A DNA stretch of 64,000 nt from Arachidicoccus soli (GTDB lineage Bacteria; Bacteroidota; Bacteroidia; Chitinophagales; Chitinophagaceae). Where the stretch lies: positions 992,001 to 1,056,000 of the forward strand of contig NZ_CP032489.1 of the NCBI RefSeq assembly GCF_003600625.1, written 5' to 3'. This document shows, piece after piece, positions 9,570 to 18,265 of this stretch. The translations under genes were made by a program, and so were the position numbers. Each line of letters starts with the position of its first letter. Positions within the stretch are counted from its first letter, which is position 1. The notes beneath the pieces were generated by a model that saw only the letters and a list, made by a program, of their open reading frames with translations, was not told the origin of the DNA and did not search any database.

Positions 9570-10427
9570 ATGTTACACATCGTATTTGAGCCATCAGCAG
9601 CCGAGGTTTTGGAGAAAAGTTTTGAATTAGACGAGACTTTAAAAGGAGAGATCCTTGTAATTGAAGATGACTATGCAGTTGGGCCTTTGCAAAATATTGT
9701 TGAACAGGAAGGCTGGCAGGCCCGTAAATCTTGGTGGGAAAAAGTATTGGAGCATTCTCCATATACCGGACAGCTGGCAATTGTGGACGATAAATTAAAA
9801 GTGCATCAACTTAAAAAGAAATTGCAAGAAAATCTCGATTCGGAAGCTTGGATTTGGATGGGGCAAAATCAACACGATGTTTGCGGGTATTACTGGTTAA
9901 TGGTACAATTAATGGAGTTTCAAGGACGTTTGCAGGTTTTATATTTAAATAATTTACCTTTTATTAATGAAAAAGGAGGAATATTTTATCCTACAAATTT
10001 ATACGAAATTCAACCCAAAGAATTTTTAAAAGCCAAGCGTTTAGCCAGAGAAATCACTTTATCAGAATTTGAGCTCGATCCGGATGAATGGAAAAAACTT
10101 TCAAATGAAAATGCAATAGTTCGCATATTGGAAGGCGGAAAAAAAATTATTTCCCAACCTGAAACATTCTATGATAAAGAGATTTTAAATGTTTTAGGTA
10201 AGTCATCCATGAAACTGCCGCGATTATTAGGAAGTCTTTTTAGTAAAATGAAAATCAAAACAGGGGATGCCTTTTTGGTTTGGCGAATTAAAGAAATGAT
10301 TGCCCAAAGTCAAATTGCTGTATTGGGTAATTGGGAGAAGGGCTGGAAGGATATTACTATAAAAGCTACAGGAGGAGAGTTGTTTATGGAAGTAGATGAA
10401 GGAGATCTTAATGACGAGACGGTTTAA
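9570..10427 (+). CDS. DUF1835 domain protein between the topoisomerase IV genes
   Basis: The 285-residue product matches my recollection of DUF1835: an N-terminal segment beginning MLHIVFEPSAAEVLEKS, then GPLQNI and a WWEKV region, with an acidic helical C-terminal half that may be the DUF3658-type partner domain (DEWKKLSNENAIVRI, about 172-187). No signal peptide or membrane segment is visible, so it should be cytoplasmic. Function is unknown. It lies 52 nt after parE and 75 nt before parC in the same direction. Confidence 0.7.
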   Translation: MLHIVFEPSAAEVLEKSFELDETLKGEILVIEDDYAVGPLQNIVEQEGWQARKSWWEKVLEHSPYTGQLAIVDDKLKVHQLKKKLQENLDSEAWIWMGQNQHDVCGYYWLMVQLMEFQGRLQVLYLNNLPFINEKGGIFYPTNLYEIQPKEFLKAKRLAREITLSEFELDPDEWKKLSNENAIVRILEGGKKIISQPETFYDKEILNVLGKSSMKLPRLLGSLFSKMKIKTGDAFLVWRIKEMIAQSQIAVLGNWEKGWKDITIKATGGELFMEVDEGDLNDETV

Positions 10428-10502
10428 TCAACCACAACGCTCAGCTTTTAAACAACAATACAAATAACTGACAACTGAATACAGATAACGGATAACAACA
10501 AA

Positions 10503-13013
10503 ATGGCTAAAGAAACAAAAAGAGAATTAGACTTAACGATCGAGACAGGTGTGCAAGGGCAGTACAAAAACTGGTTTCTTGATTATGCCTCTTATGTAAT
10601 ATTAGAACGAGCAGTGCCAGCTGTGGAAGACGGTTTGAAGCCGGTGCAGCGCCGCATTTTACACGCGATGAAAGAAATGGATGATGGCCGTTTCAATAAG
10701 GTTGCAAACATCATCGGACAGTCCATGCAGTATCATCCTCATGGAGATGCAAGTATTGGCGATGCCTTGGTAAATATGGGGCAAAAAGATTTACTGATAG
10801 AAACACAAGGTAACTGGGGTGATGTACGAACTGGGGATGATGCTGCGGCTCCAAGATATATAGAAGCAAGACTTTCTAAATTAGCCTTGGAAATTGCTTT
10901 TAACCACAAAACTACCGAATGGCAGGTAAGCTATGATGGTCGCAAAAACGAACCGGTAACACTGCCCATGAAATTCCCTTTGTTGTTGGCGCAGGGCGCA
11001 GAAGGTATTGCCGTTGGACTTTCTACAAAAATATTACCTCATAACTTTTTGGAATTATGCGATGCTTCTATTAAATATTTGAAAGGTAAAAAGTTTGAAA
11101 TTTTCCCTGATTTTCAAACCGGTGGCATGGTTGATATTTCTAACTACAATCATGGTAAACGCGGAGGGAAGGTAAAAGTGCGCGCAGAAATTGAAGAAGT
11201 TGATAAGAAGACTTTGGTTATTAAAAGTGTACCATATGGTGTTACGACTTCTTCCCTTGTTGATAGCATAGTAAAAGCCAATGACAATGGTAAAATAAAG
11301 ATTAAAAAAGTTACCGATGGAACGGCTAAGGATGTGGCAATTTATGTAGAATTGGCATCCGGCATTTCACCTGATATTACTATCGATGCACTGTATGCTT
11401 TTACGGATTGTGAGATTAGTATTTCGCCTAACGCCTGCGTAATTGTGGATAATAAACCTCGTTTTATTAGCGTTACTGAGCTATTACAATTATCTACAGA
11501 AAAAACGAAGGGCTTATTGCAACGCGAATTAGAAATTAAGTTGCAAGAATTAGAAGCCAAATGGCATTATACTTCCTTGGAAAAAATCTTCTTCGAAGAA
11601 AAAATATATAAAGAATTAGAAGAAAAGCACAAAACCTGGGATGATGTGATAGCCGCTATTGACAAGGCCTTTATTCCGTTTAAGAAGAAGTTGAAAAGAG
11701 AAATTGAACGAGAAGATATTTTAAAATTGACAGAAAAACCTGTCCGTCGTATTTATCGATTAGATATCAATGAATTAAATGAGCAAATAAAAGGTATTGA
11801 AGAAGAAATCAACCAGGTACAATTCGACCTTGAACATTTGACTGATTTTGCTGTGGCTTATTTTGAAAATTTGGTAAAAAAATATGGCAAGGGTCGCGAA
11901 CGTAAAACAGAGATAAAACTATTTGATACCATTTTAGCCAAGCAAGTAGTAATTGCGAATACAAAACTTTATGTGAATTATACGGAAGGTTTTATAGGAA
12001 CGAGTTTAAAAAAGGATGAACTATTGTGTGAGTGTTCTGATTTAGATGATATTATTTGTTTTACCAAGGCTGGCATAATGAAAGTGGTAAAAGTTGCAGA
12101 TAAAGTTTTTATAGGAAAAGACATTTTGCATGCAGAAGTCTTCTTGAAAAACGATGAGCGCACCACTTATAATATGATGTATCTGGATGGAAAATCAGGC
12201 GTGAGCTATGCTAAGCGTTTTAATGTTACAGGGATCACACGTGATAAGGAATATGACCTTACTAAAGGATCAGAAAAAAGCAAAGTTTATTATTTTTCAG
12301 CCAACCCAAATGGTGAGGCTGAAGTTGTAAAGATTGTATTAAGTCCTAATTGCAGCGCACGAAATAAAGAGTTAGAATTTGACTTTAGCGATTTAGAAAT
12401 AAAAGGACGTGGTAGCAATGGTAATCAAGTGGTGAAATATCCTGTGCGTACGGTGAAACTAAAAGAGAGGGGTAAATCTACTTTAGAAGGTAGAAAGCTT
12501 TGGTTTGATGACAAATTTGGAAGACTGAATACCGAAGAAAAGGGTCAGTTTTTGGGGGTATTTGAAAATGAAAATATCTTAATCATATTTAATGATGGCA
12601 GTTATGAGATTACAGATACTGAGCTTCTGCAGCGTTTCGACGTTGATAAAATTGTTTTAATTGAACAGTTTGATCCTGAAAAAATCCTGAGTGCTGTTTA
12701 TTTGGATAATGAAAAGCAGCAATTTAATGTAAAACGTTTCAAAATTGAAACAACTACTTTGCATAATAAATTTTATTTCATAAAAGAAGCAGAAGGCAAT
12801 AGAGTAGAGGCGGTTACTTCAGATGAAACACCCATATTACAAGTGCATACCGGACGTGGTTCATCAATACGAAGTGTGAAGTTTAAAATTGCCAATTTGG
12901 TGGAAGTAATGGGTTGGAAAGCTATTGGCGCTAAGCTAATGGACTTTAGTAAAACAGTCGAGATGGAATGGGCTCCAAAACAAGATGCAGAACAACCTAG
13001 CTTGTTTGAATAG
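10503..13013 (+). CDS. parC: DNA topoisomerase IV subunit A
   Basis: The DNA breakage-reunion subunit, 836 residues. The catalytic Tyr119 lies in APRYIEARLSKLA, preceded by the QGNWGD and YHPHGDAS regions of the winged-helix domain. A coiled-coil arm follows (about 330-460) and then a C-terminal DNA-wrapping region. The C-terminal region lacks a clear GyrA box, which supports topoisomerase IV over gyrase. It is preceded by a low-complexity spacer of near-repeats (see findings). Confidence 0.9.
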   Translation: MAKETKRELDLTIETGVQGQYKNWFLDYASYVILERAVPAVEDGLKPVQRRILHAMKEMDDGRFNKVANIIGQSMQYHPHGDASIGDALVNMGQKDLLIETQGNWGDVRTGDDAAAPRYIEARLSKLALEIAFNHKTTEWQVSYDGRKNEPVTLPMKFPLLLAQGAEGIAVGLSTKILPHNFLELCDASIKYLKGKKFEIFPDFQTGGMVDISNYNHGKRGGKVKVRAEIEEVDKKTLVIKSVPYGVTTSSLVDSIVKANDNGKIKIKKVTDGTAKDVAIYVELASGISPDITIDALYAFTDCEISISPNACVIVDNKPRFISVTELLQLSTEKTKGLLQRELEIKLQELEAKWHYTSLEKIFFEEKIYKELEEKHKTWDDVIAAIDKAFIPFKKKLKREIEREDILKLTEKPVRRIYRLDINELNEQIKGIEEEINQVQFDLEHLTDFAVAYFENLVKKYGKGRERKTEIKLFDTILAKQVVIANTKLYVNYTEGFIGTSLKKDELLCECSDLDDIICFTKAGIMKVVKVADKVFIGKDILHAEVFLKNDERTTYNMMYLDGKSGVSYAKRFNVTGITRDKEYDLTKGSEKSKVYYFSANPNGEAEVVKIVLSPNCSARNKELEFDFSDLEIKGRGSNGNQVVKYPVRTVKLKERGKSTLEGRKLWFDDKFGRLNTEEKGQFLGVFENENILIIFNDGSYEITDTELLQRFDVDKIVLIEQFDPEKILSAVYLDNEKQQFNVKRFKIETTTLHNKFYFIKEAEGNRVEAVTSDETPILQVHTGRGSSIRSVKFKIANLVEVMGWKAIGAKLMDFSKTVEMEWAPKQDAEQPSLFE

Positions 13014-13147
13014 AGATTATAACTTTTTCGAAATACAAAATATGTTAATGAATATAAAAACGGCTTTATATTTGTTATAGACTAGGGTGTTAAGGCTTAA
13101 AGCAGTATAAATCCATTGCAACAGATATTTTAAAACATAAATAAATA

Positions 13148-13969
13148 ATGATGAAGAATTTATTTTTAATGGTTATGAGCTTTGCGCTCATTACTTTATT
13201 TAGTAGTTGTGTAGCCAAAAGAAAATTGGTAGATGCTCAATTGCAAGCACGTCAACTGCAAGGTGATAGTGCAATGTTGGCTAATAGAGTGAGTAACTTG
13301 CAAAATCAGTTGTCTGATTTGAACAATAAGAATAGCGATCTTAAAAATGATATTGACAATCTAAATGGACAAGTTGCTTCTTTATCTCATAACAATAGCA
13401 ACAAACAAGGGCAGTTGGAAATGAGCCAAAAAGCTTTACAAGAACAGCAAGCCAAGCTTCAGCATTTACAAGATTTATTGGATGCGCAAAAGAAAAAATC
13501 AGATGAATTGAGACAAAAAATGGCGGATGCATTAGCAGGGTTTAATTCCAACGAACTTACGGTGACACAAAAAAACGGCAAGGTGTATGTAAGTATGCAG
13601 GAAAGTCTACTTTTCCCTTCAGGAAGTGCAGCCGTTAGCAAGAAAGGCGTGGATGCTTTAGCCAAATTAGCCGCTGTTCTTAATACAAATCCGGATATAC
13701 AAATTGATGTAGAGGGCCATACAGATTCTATCCCCATTCGTGGCAAGTTTCAGGACAATTGGGCATTAAGTACTGCGCGCGCTAATTCTATTGTACGCAT
13801 TCTAATTGATCGATATAGAGTAAGTCCGCTTAACCTTATTGCTTCCGGCCATAGCCAATACGATCCGGTAGATACCAATGCTACAGCCGATGGGAGAGCC
13901 AAGAATAGACGTACAGATATTATATTGTCACCTAAATTAGATGAATTGTATAAACTCCTTTCCAATTAA
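13148..13969 (+). CDS. OmpA family outer-membrane lipoprotein with coiled coil
   Basis: The 273-residue product has a lipoprotein signal with lipobox LFSSC (Cys near residue 21), then a long Gln/Leu/Asn-rich coiled coil (about 30-125). The C-terminal OmpA peptidoglycan-binding domain carries VEGHTDSIP and NWALSTARA...LIASGHSQYDP...NRRTDI. It should tether the outer membrane to the cell wall. Two ATGs stand in tandem (13148 and 13151); either could be used. Confidence 0.9.
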   Translation: MMKNLFLMVMSFALITLFSSCVAKRKLVDAQLQARQLQGDSAMLANRVSNLQNQLSDLNNKNSDLKNDIDNLNGQVASLSHNNSNKQGQLEMSQKALQEQQAKLQHLQDLLDAQKKKSDELRQKMADALAGFNSNELTVTQKNGKVYVSMQESLLFPSGSAAVSKKGVDALAKLAAVLNTNPDIQIDVEGHTDSIPIRGKFQDNWALSTARANSIVRILIDRYRVSPLNLIASGHSQYDPVDTNATADGRAKNRRTDIILSPKLDELYKLLSN

Positions 13970-13974
13970 ATATC

Positions 13975-13993
13975 AGAAAGGGGCCTTTTTCTT
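13975..13993 (+). terminator. Weak terminator after the OmpA lipoprotein gene
   Basis: A short agaaagg/cctttttct hairpin with a small loop and T-rich 3' arm lies 6 nt after the stop codon. Confidence 0.45.
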
Positions 13994-14100
13994 ATAGTGA
14001 GTGGGATAGAATAATCCCTAAAATAGAACAAGAGATAATCTGATATTCAATTATCTCTTGTCTAGGTATTATAGCCATTATTTTCAGGTTAAAAATGCAT

Positions 14101-14131
14101 TTTGCAGTTAAGATAAATTGATGTACTTTTG
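14101..14131 (+). promoter_or_regulatory. Promoter of the rpsF-rpsR-rplI operon
   Basis: TTTG at 14101-14104 and TACTTTTG at 14124-14131 with a 19-nt spacer are an exact match to the Bacteroidota primary-sigma consensus TTTG-N19-TAnnTTTG. The rpsF start follows 43 nt downstream. Confidence 0.85.
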
Positions 14132-14174
14132 CACCCTTAAATAATTTTTTTAACAAAAATCTAAATTCAGGGTA

Positions 14175-14531
14175 ATGAACAATTACGAATTGATGGTGAT
14201 TTTGACTCCAGTGCTTTCTGAAGAAGACTTTAAAGCTGCTCAGAAAAAGTACACCGATTTCGTTGTAGAAAATGGTGGAACAATTACGCACAGCAACCCA
14301 TGGGGATTAAAATCACTGGCGTATCCTATTCAGAAAAAAACCACAGCAATATACTGGGTTTTGGAATACAGTGCGCCATCCGACTTCAATGAGAAGCTAA
14401 AAGTACAATTTTTACGTGATGACCAAATTTTGCGTCACATGATCACTGTTCTCGACAAATACGCCGTTGAGTACAATGCAAAAAAGAGAAGAGGCGTACC
14501 AACTGGAAACGAAAAAGCAGTAGAAGCATAA
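14175..14531 (+). CDS. rpsF: 30S ribosomal protein S6
   Basis: The 118-residue product begins [11 protein letters not shown] and has the S6 signature [19 protein letters not shown]. It binds 16S rRNA next to S18. The S18 gene follows after 2 nt, so they are translationally close, as is usual for these partners. Confidence 0.97.
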   Translation: MNNYELMVILTPVLSEEDFKAAQKKYTDFVVENGGTITHSNPWGLKSLAYPIQKKTTAIYWVLEYSAPSDFNEKLKVQFLRDDQILRHMITVLDKYAVEYNAKKRRGVPTGNEKAVEA

Positions 14532-14533
14532 TC

Positions 14534-14800
14534 ATGGCAAAAGCAAACGAAATAAAATATCTTACTGCTATTAAGCAGGAGAAAACAAAAAAGAAATTCT
14601 GCCGTTTCAAGAAATACGGTATTCACTACATCGATTATAAAGACATTGAATTTTTGAAGAAGTTCATAAACGAACAAGGTAAGATTTTACCTCGTCGTTT
14701 AAGCGGCAACAGTTTGAAATATCAACGTAAAGTGTCTGATGCAATTAAGAAAGCACGTCAAATGGCCTTGTTGCCATATGTAGCGGATTTGTTAAAATAG
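14534..14800 (+). CDS. rpsR: 30S ribosomal protein S18
   Basis: The 88-residue product has the S18 core [19 protein letters not shown] and the [17 protein letters not shown] segment. It forms a heterodimer with S6 on the 30S platform. It lies between rpsF and rplI. Confidence 0.97.
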   Translation: MAKANEIKYLTAIKQEKTKKKFCRFKKYGIHYIDYKDIEFLKKFINEQGKILPRRLSGNSLKYQRKVSDAIKKARQMALLPYVADLLK

Positions 14801-14852
14801 AGTTAATTATAATTTAGTAACCATTCCCCTAACTCCTTCTTGAAAAGGAAGA

Positions 14853-14870
14853 CAGTTCTGAGAAGAACTG
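14853..14870 (+). other. Perfect hairpin in the rpsR-rplI spacer
   Basis: A 7-bp stem cagttct/agaactg encloses a GAGA loop. It lies within a 97-nt spacer that also holds an adjacent ccttct-tgaa-aagg-like fold. There is no T-run, so it is not a terminator. It could be a processing or regulatory site in the ribosomal mRNA. Confidence 0.45.
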
Positions 14871-14897
14871 GGTTGTCAGGAACTAAACAAAAATAAG

Positions 14898-15344
14898 ATG
14901 CAGGTAATATTAATTAAGTATGTAGATAATTTGGGTGCTATCAATGATTTGGTGACTGTGAAAAACGGTTATGCACGCAATTATTTAATCCCTCAAAAAT
15001 TTGCTGTAGAAGCAAGCCCTTCTAATCTTAAACAATTAGAAGAAAAATTAAAAGTAAAAGCGAAGAAAGAAGCCACAATGTTGGCTGAAATCAACAAAGT
15101 AACAGAAGTATTAAAAGCATCTCCAGTAAAACTGACTGCAAAAACAGGTACTTCTAATAAAATCTTTGGCAGCATTACTTCTCTACAAATAGCTCGTGCT
15201 ATTCGTGAGCAGAAAGGTTACGATATCGACCGCAAACACATTGCAATCGTGGAAGAAGTTAAAGAATTAGGTACTTACAAAGCAACAATTGATTTTGGTA
15301 ACGGCACTGTTACAGAAATTGATTTTGAAGTAGTAGGTGAATAA
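14898..15344 (+). CDS. rplI: 50S ribosomal protein L9
   Basis: The 148-residue product has the L9 N-terminal rRNA-binding domain (QVILIKYVDNLGAINDLVTVKNGYARNYLIP region), a linker helix rich in Lys/Glu, and the C-terminal domain ending with GTVTEIDFEVVGE. It is the last gene of the rpsF operon and is closed by a strong terminator. Confidence 0.97.
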   Translation: MQVILIKYVDNLGAINDLVTVKNGYARNYLIPQKFAVEASPSNLKQLEEKLKVKAKKEATMLAEINKVTEVLKASPVKLTAKTGTSNKIFGSITSLQIARAIREQKGYDIDRKHIAIVEEVKELGTYKATIDFGNGTVTEIDFEVVGE

Positions 15345-15365
15345 ATTTAGTTTCAATAATGAACG

Positions 15366-15396
15366 AAACCCACACATTTTTGTGTGGGTTTTTTTA
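15366..15396 (+). terminator. Terminator of the rpsF-rpsR-rplI operon
   Basis: The stem aacccacaca / tgtgtgggtt has a TTTT loop and is followed by a run of seven T. A group II intron relic begins 5 nt after it. Confidence 0.93.
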
Positions 15397-15400
15397 TGTA

Positions 15401-15656
15401 GTGCGCCTGGCATAGTGCATTTCTTGGAGATGAAAGATCTCTATTGGCCCGATATGGGGAACAATTTGCCGAACAGCAAGGGTGTCTGGGTTGACCCAGA
15501 ATTTAAAGGAAGCTGTAGGTAAAGCGCTGGCATGACGCAGAGGAATGGTATCAGGCTGTCTATTTGGATGAGGAGGCTATTATCTCTAAAGTCCGATACT
15601 TACACGGGAAGGTATGCAGTAAATACGGCATGTATAAGCTTGACTTCCTACCCGAT
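15401..15656 (+). mobile_element. Internally deleted group II intron relic
   Basis: From 15401 the sequence (starting GTGCGCC) is clearly homologous over about 240 nt to the 5' end of the intact intron at 32513. Shared blocks include the AAAGATC-CTATTGGCCC region, AAAGCGCTG-CATGACGCA, and the ATTATCTCTAAAGTCCGA segment. At about 15644 it jumps to ttcctacccgat, which matches the last bases of domain VI. The maturase ORF and domain V are missing, so it cannot splice. Like the intact copy it begins just behind an intrinsic terminator. Scattered mismatches against the intact copy point to an older or different subtype. The rest to 15766 is the upstream region of the next gene. Confidence 0.85.
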
Positions 15657-15728
15657 TATTTTGAGGAAATAAATTCCTTATTGCGACAATATATTTTTCT
15701 TATCTCGCTAGTTGAATAGTTATACGTA

Positions 15729-15766
15729 AGCGAATTTTGCATTCGTAAAAAATAAAATTATTCGCT
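15729..15766 (+). other. Inverted repeat abutting the TonB receptor start codon
   Basis: The arm agcgaat (15729-15735) can pair with attcgct (15760-15766), which touches the ATG. It can also pair by five bases with attcg at 15741-15745. It could hide the translation start. No Fur-box-like sequence is evident. Confidence 0.4.
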
Positions 15767-18214
15767 ATGACAAGGAAATTACTATTATTGTTTTTGTTAT
15801 CAATTATTTATCTGAACTGCTTTGCAAATGGTAATGATGAACTCGATAGAGGCGCAATTGCCGGATCTGTAATGACTTCCGACAAGAAACCGGCAGAAAA
15901 TGTAACTATAAAAATTGTTGGAACTAATAAATATACCCTAACCGATGAAAATGGGAAATTCTCTATTCATGGGTTACAGCCGGGTAATTATATACTTGAA
16001 GCTTCTTTGATTGGCTATGAGCCCATTACTAAAAGGGTGAAAATTGATGTGAAAGTCACAACAAAAATAGATATTCAGATGACTATTTCTGAAAAGCAAT
16101 TGGCTGACGTAATGGTCAGTTCAACGCTTAATAAATTTGCTAAGAATGCAAGTGATGATGTTGCAAAAATGCCGTTGAAAAATTTAGAGAACCCTCAGGT
16201 ATATTCTATAGTTACACATCAGTTAATAACAGATCAAATGGTATATTCTTTAGATGATGCCATCAAAAATACACCTGGTATTCAAACAATGTGGTCTGCA
16301 ACCGGTCGTGGAGGTGACGGTGGAGCTTATTATAATTCTCGCGGATTTGTTTTGCAGAGTCAATTACGTGATGGCATCGCAGGTAATGTCACGAATAAAA
16401 TAGATGCTGCTGATATTGAAAGCGTAGAAGTGCTCAAAGGCCCATCGGCAACTTTATTTGGGAGCACATTGACTTCTTATGGTGGCCTTATCAACCGCAT
16501 AACTAAAAAACCCTATGAAAATTTTGGCGGAGAATTAAGTTATGCTGGTGGTAGCTATGGATTTAATCGGCTAAGTGCCGATGTTAATGCCCCTTTAGAT
16601 TCTGCAAAGAAACTTTTGATACGTGTAAATACGGCTTATCAGTATAATGGAAGTTTTCAGGATAATGGTTTTAATAAATCAGTAATATTTGCGCCGACTA
16701 TATCTTATAAAGCAAATGACCGGTTAGACTTTTTATTTAATGCAGAATTATATAATGGCGAAGGCACAGGAAGTCCTTTTATATTTTTCTACTATCCCGT
16801 GGCAATGCTCGGTGCTGATAGAGCGGATAAATTAGGCGTTGATTATAAACGTTCTTATTTTAGTAATGATTTGGTTCAAACTTCTCGCAATAGTAATTTC
16901 TTTGGGCAAATGAGGTATAAAATTTCTAATAATTGGACATCCCAGACTAATTACTCGAATACATACAGTTTCTCCAATGGCCATTTCCCTTATTTCTTTG
17001 TGGTTCCTAATTCTGTAGTGACCGGAAATCCGAATGCCACTGGTGCCGATTATCTTTCACGTGGTGATCAATCTACGGCGAATAGTGAGGAAACCGTGAG
17101 TGAAATACAACAGAATTTTAATGGCGATTTCCATATAGGAGATTTGCGTAATCGGGTAGTGATTGGATTAGATTATTTTCATCAAAATTCTAATCAATTA
17201 TTTTATTCTACCGATCAATTTGATATTGTAAAAAAGAACGGGTCTATTCCTAATTATGGCAATTTTAATGAAATTAATTTAGATGCTTATTATCAAGATA
17301 CTGCAAATAAGAGTGCTATCTCTCATTACCCTTATAAATTTAAAACAAATACGTATAGTGCCTATGCATCAGATGTTCTGAATATTACCGATAACTTGCT
17401 CGCATTAGCTGCTATACGTATAGATAACTTTGATAATAAAGGTAGTTTTGACGAGACAACCGGACAGTATGTAGGTAGCTATAAACAAACAGCATTTTCT
17501 CCAAAATTTGGTTTGGTATATCAACCTGTTAAAGAGCAAATCGCTTTATTTGCTAATTATCAAAACGGTTTTACAAATAAAACAGGTGTAGATTATCAGG
17601 GTAAAACTTTTAAACCCGAACAAGCCAACCAAATAGAAGGAGGAATCAAATTAAATACAGCAAATGGCAAACTTTCAGGCACATTCACTTATTACAATAT
17701 TAAAGTAACTGATATTGTAAGGGCATACAATGATCCTTCTAACCCAAATGCGCAAATTCAAAATGGTACACAAGTGAGCAAAGGAATAGAAGCGGAAGTA
17801 ATTGCCAACCCGCTCCAGGGATTGAATATTGATGCAGGTTTTTCTTACAATGATTCTAAATACACCCATGTAGATGCTGATGTGGATGGTCGCCGTCCAA
17901 GTACGGCCATGTCTCCTTATTCTGCTAATTTATGGGCAAGTTATAAATTCTCTAATGGAAGTTTGAAGGGGTTTGGATTAGGTTTTGGCGGTAATTATGC
18001 TAGTGATAATAAAATTGTGAACAGCCAATCAATGGGTGTATTTATTTTACCTGCTTACACCGTTTTAAATGCTACCGCCTATTATGATTGTAGCAAATTT
18101 AGATTTGGAATAAAAGTAGATAATTTGACTAATAAAGAATATTGGACTGGTTATACTACTATGAACCCACAACAACTTAGAAGTGTAAATGCAAGCGTTG
18201 CTTTCAAATTTTAA
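15767..18214 (+). CDS. TonB-dependent siderophore-type receptor
   Basis: The 815-residue outer-membrane receptor has a signal peptide (to about 21), an N-terminal carboxypeptidase-like beta domain (residues about 29-115, IAGSVMTSDKKPAENVTI), then a plug domain with LDDAIKNTPGIQ, SRGFVLQSQLRDGI and DIESVEVLKGPSATLFGS. A 22-strand barrel follows, ending in VNASVAFKF with terminal Phe. The plug motifs are those of the siderophore (FhuA/FpvA-like) class. The PepSY membrane protein downstream, a usual partner of siderophore receptors, supports iron uptake. Confidence 0.88.
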   Translation: MTRKLLLLFLLSIIYLNCFANGNDELDRGAIAGSVMTSDKKPAENVTIKIVGTNKYTLTDENGKFSIHGLQPGNYILEASLIGYEPITKRVKIDVKVTTKIDIQMTISEKQLADVMVSSTLNKFAKNASDDVAKMPLKNLENPQVYSIVTHQLITDQMVYSLDDAIKNTPGIQTMWSATGRGGDGGAYYNSRGFVLQSQLRDGIAGNVTNKIDAADIESVEVLKGPSATLFGSTLTSYGGLINRITKKPYENFGGELSYAGGSYGFNRLSADVNAPLDSAKKLLIRVNTAYQYNGSFQDNGFNKSVIFAPTISYKANDRLDFLFNAELYNGEGTGSPFIFFYYPVAMLGADRADKLGVDYKRSYFSNDLVQTSRNSNFFGQMRYKISNNWTSQTNYSNTYSFSNGHFPYFFVVPNSVVTGNPNATGADYLSRGDQSTANSEETVSEIQQNFNGDFHIGDLRNRVVIGLDYFHQNSNQLFYSTDQFDIVKKNGSIPNYGNFNEINLDAYYQDTANKSAISHYPYKFKTNTYSAYASDVLNITDNLLALAAIRIDNFDNKGSFDETTGQYVGSYKQTAFSPKFGLVYQPVKEQIALFANYQNGFTNKTGVDYQGKTFKPEQANQIEGGIKLNTANGKLSGTFTYYNIKVTDIVRAYNDPSNPNAQIQNGTQVSKGIEAEVIANPLQGLNIDAGFSYNDSKYTHVDADVDGRRPSTAMSPYSANLWASYKFSNGSLKGFGLGFGGNYASDNKIVNSQSMGVFILPAYTVLNATAYYDCSKFRFGIKVDNLTNKEYWTGYTTMNPQQLRSVNASVAFKF

Positions 18215-18225
18215 TTAAAGTAAAA

Positions 18226-18255
18226 AGCCTGTAAAGAATTTTAGATTTACAGGCT
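18226..18255 (+). other. Intra-operon hairpin between receptor and PepSY genes
   Basis: A perfect 10-bp stem (agcctgtaaa / tttacaggct) lies 11 nt before the next start codon. Its tail is attatt rather than a T-run, so it may be a weak terminator or an mRNA stabiliser that sets the receptor to PepSY ratio. Confidence 0.55.
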
Positions 18256-18265
18256 ATTATTATTT

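Noticed and set aside
15337-15522. 61-codon ORF after rplI
   Set aside because: It runs through the rplI terminator into the intron relic; there is no independent start signal or coding character.
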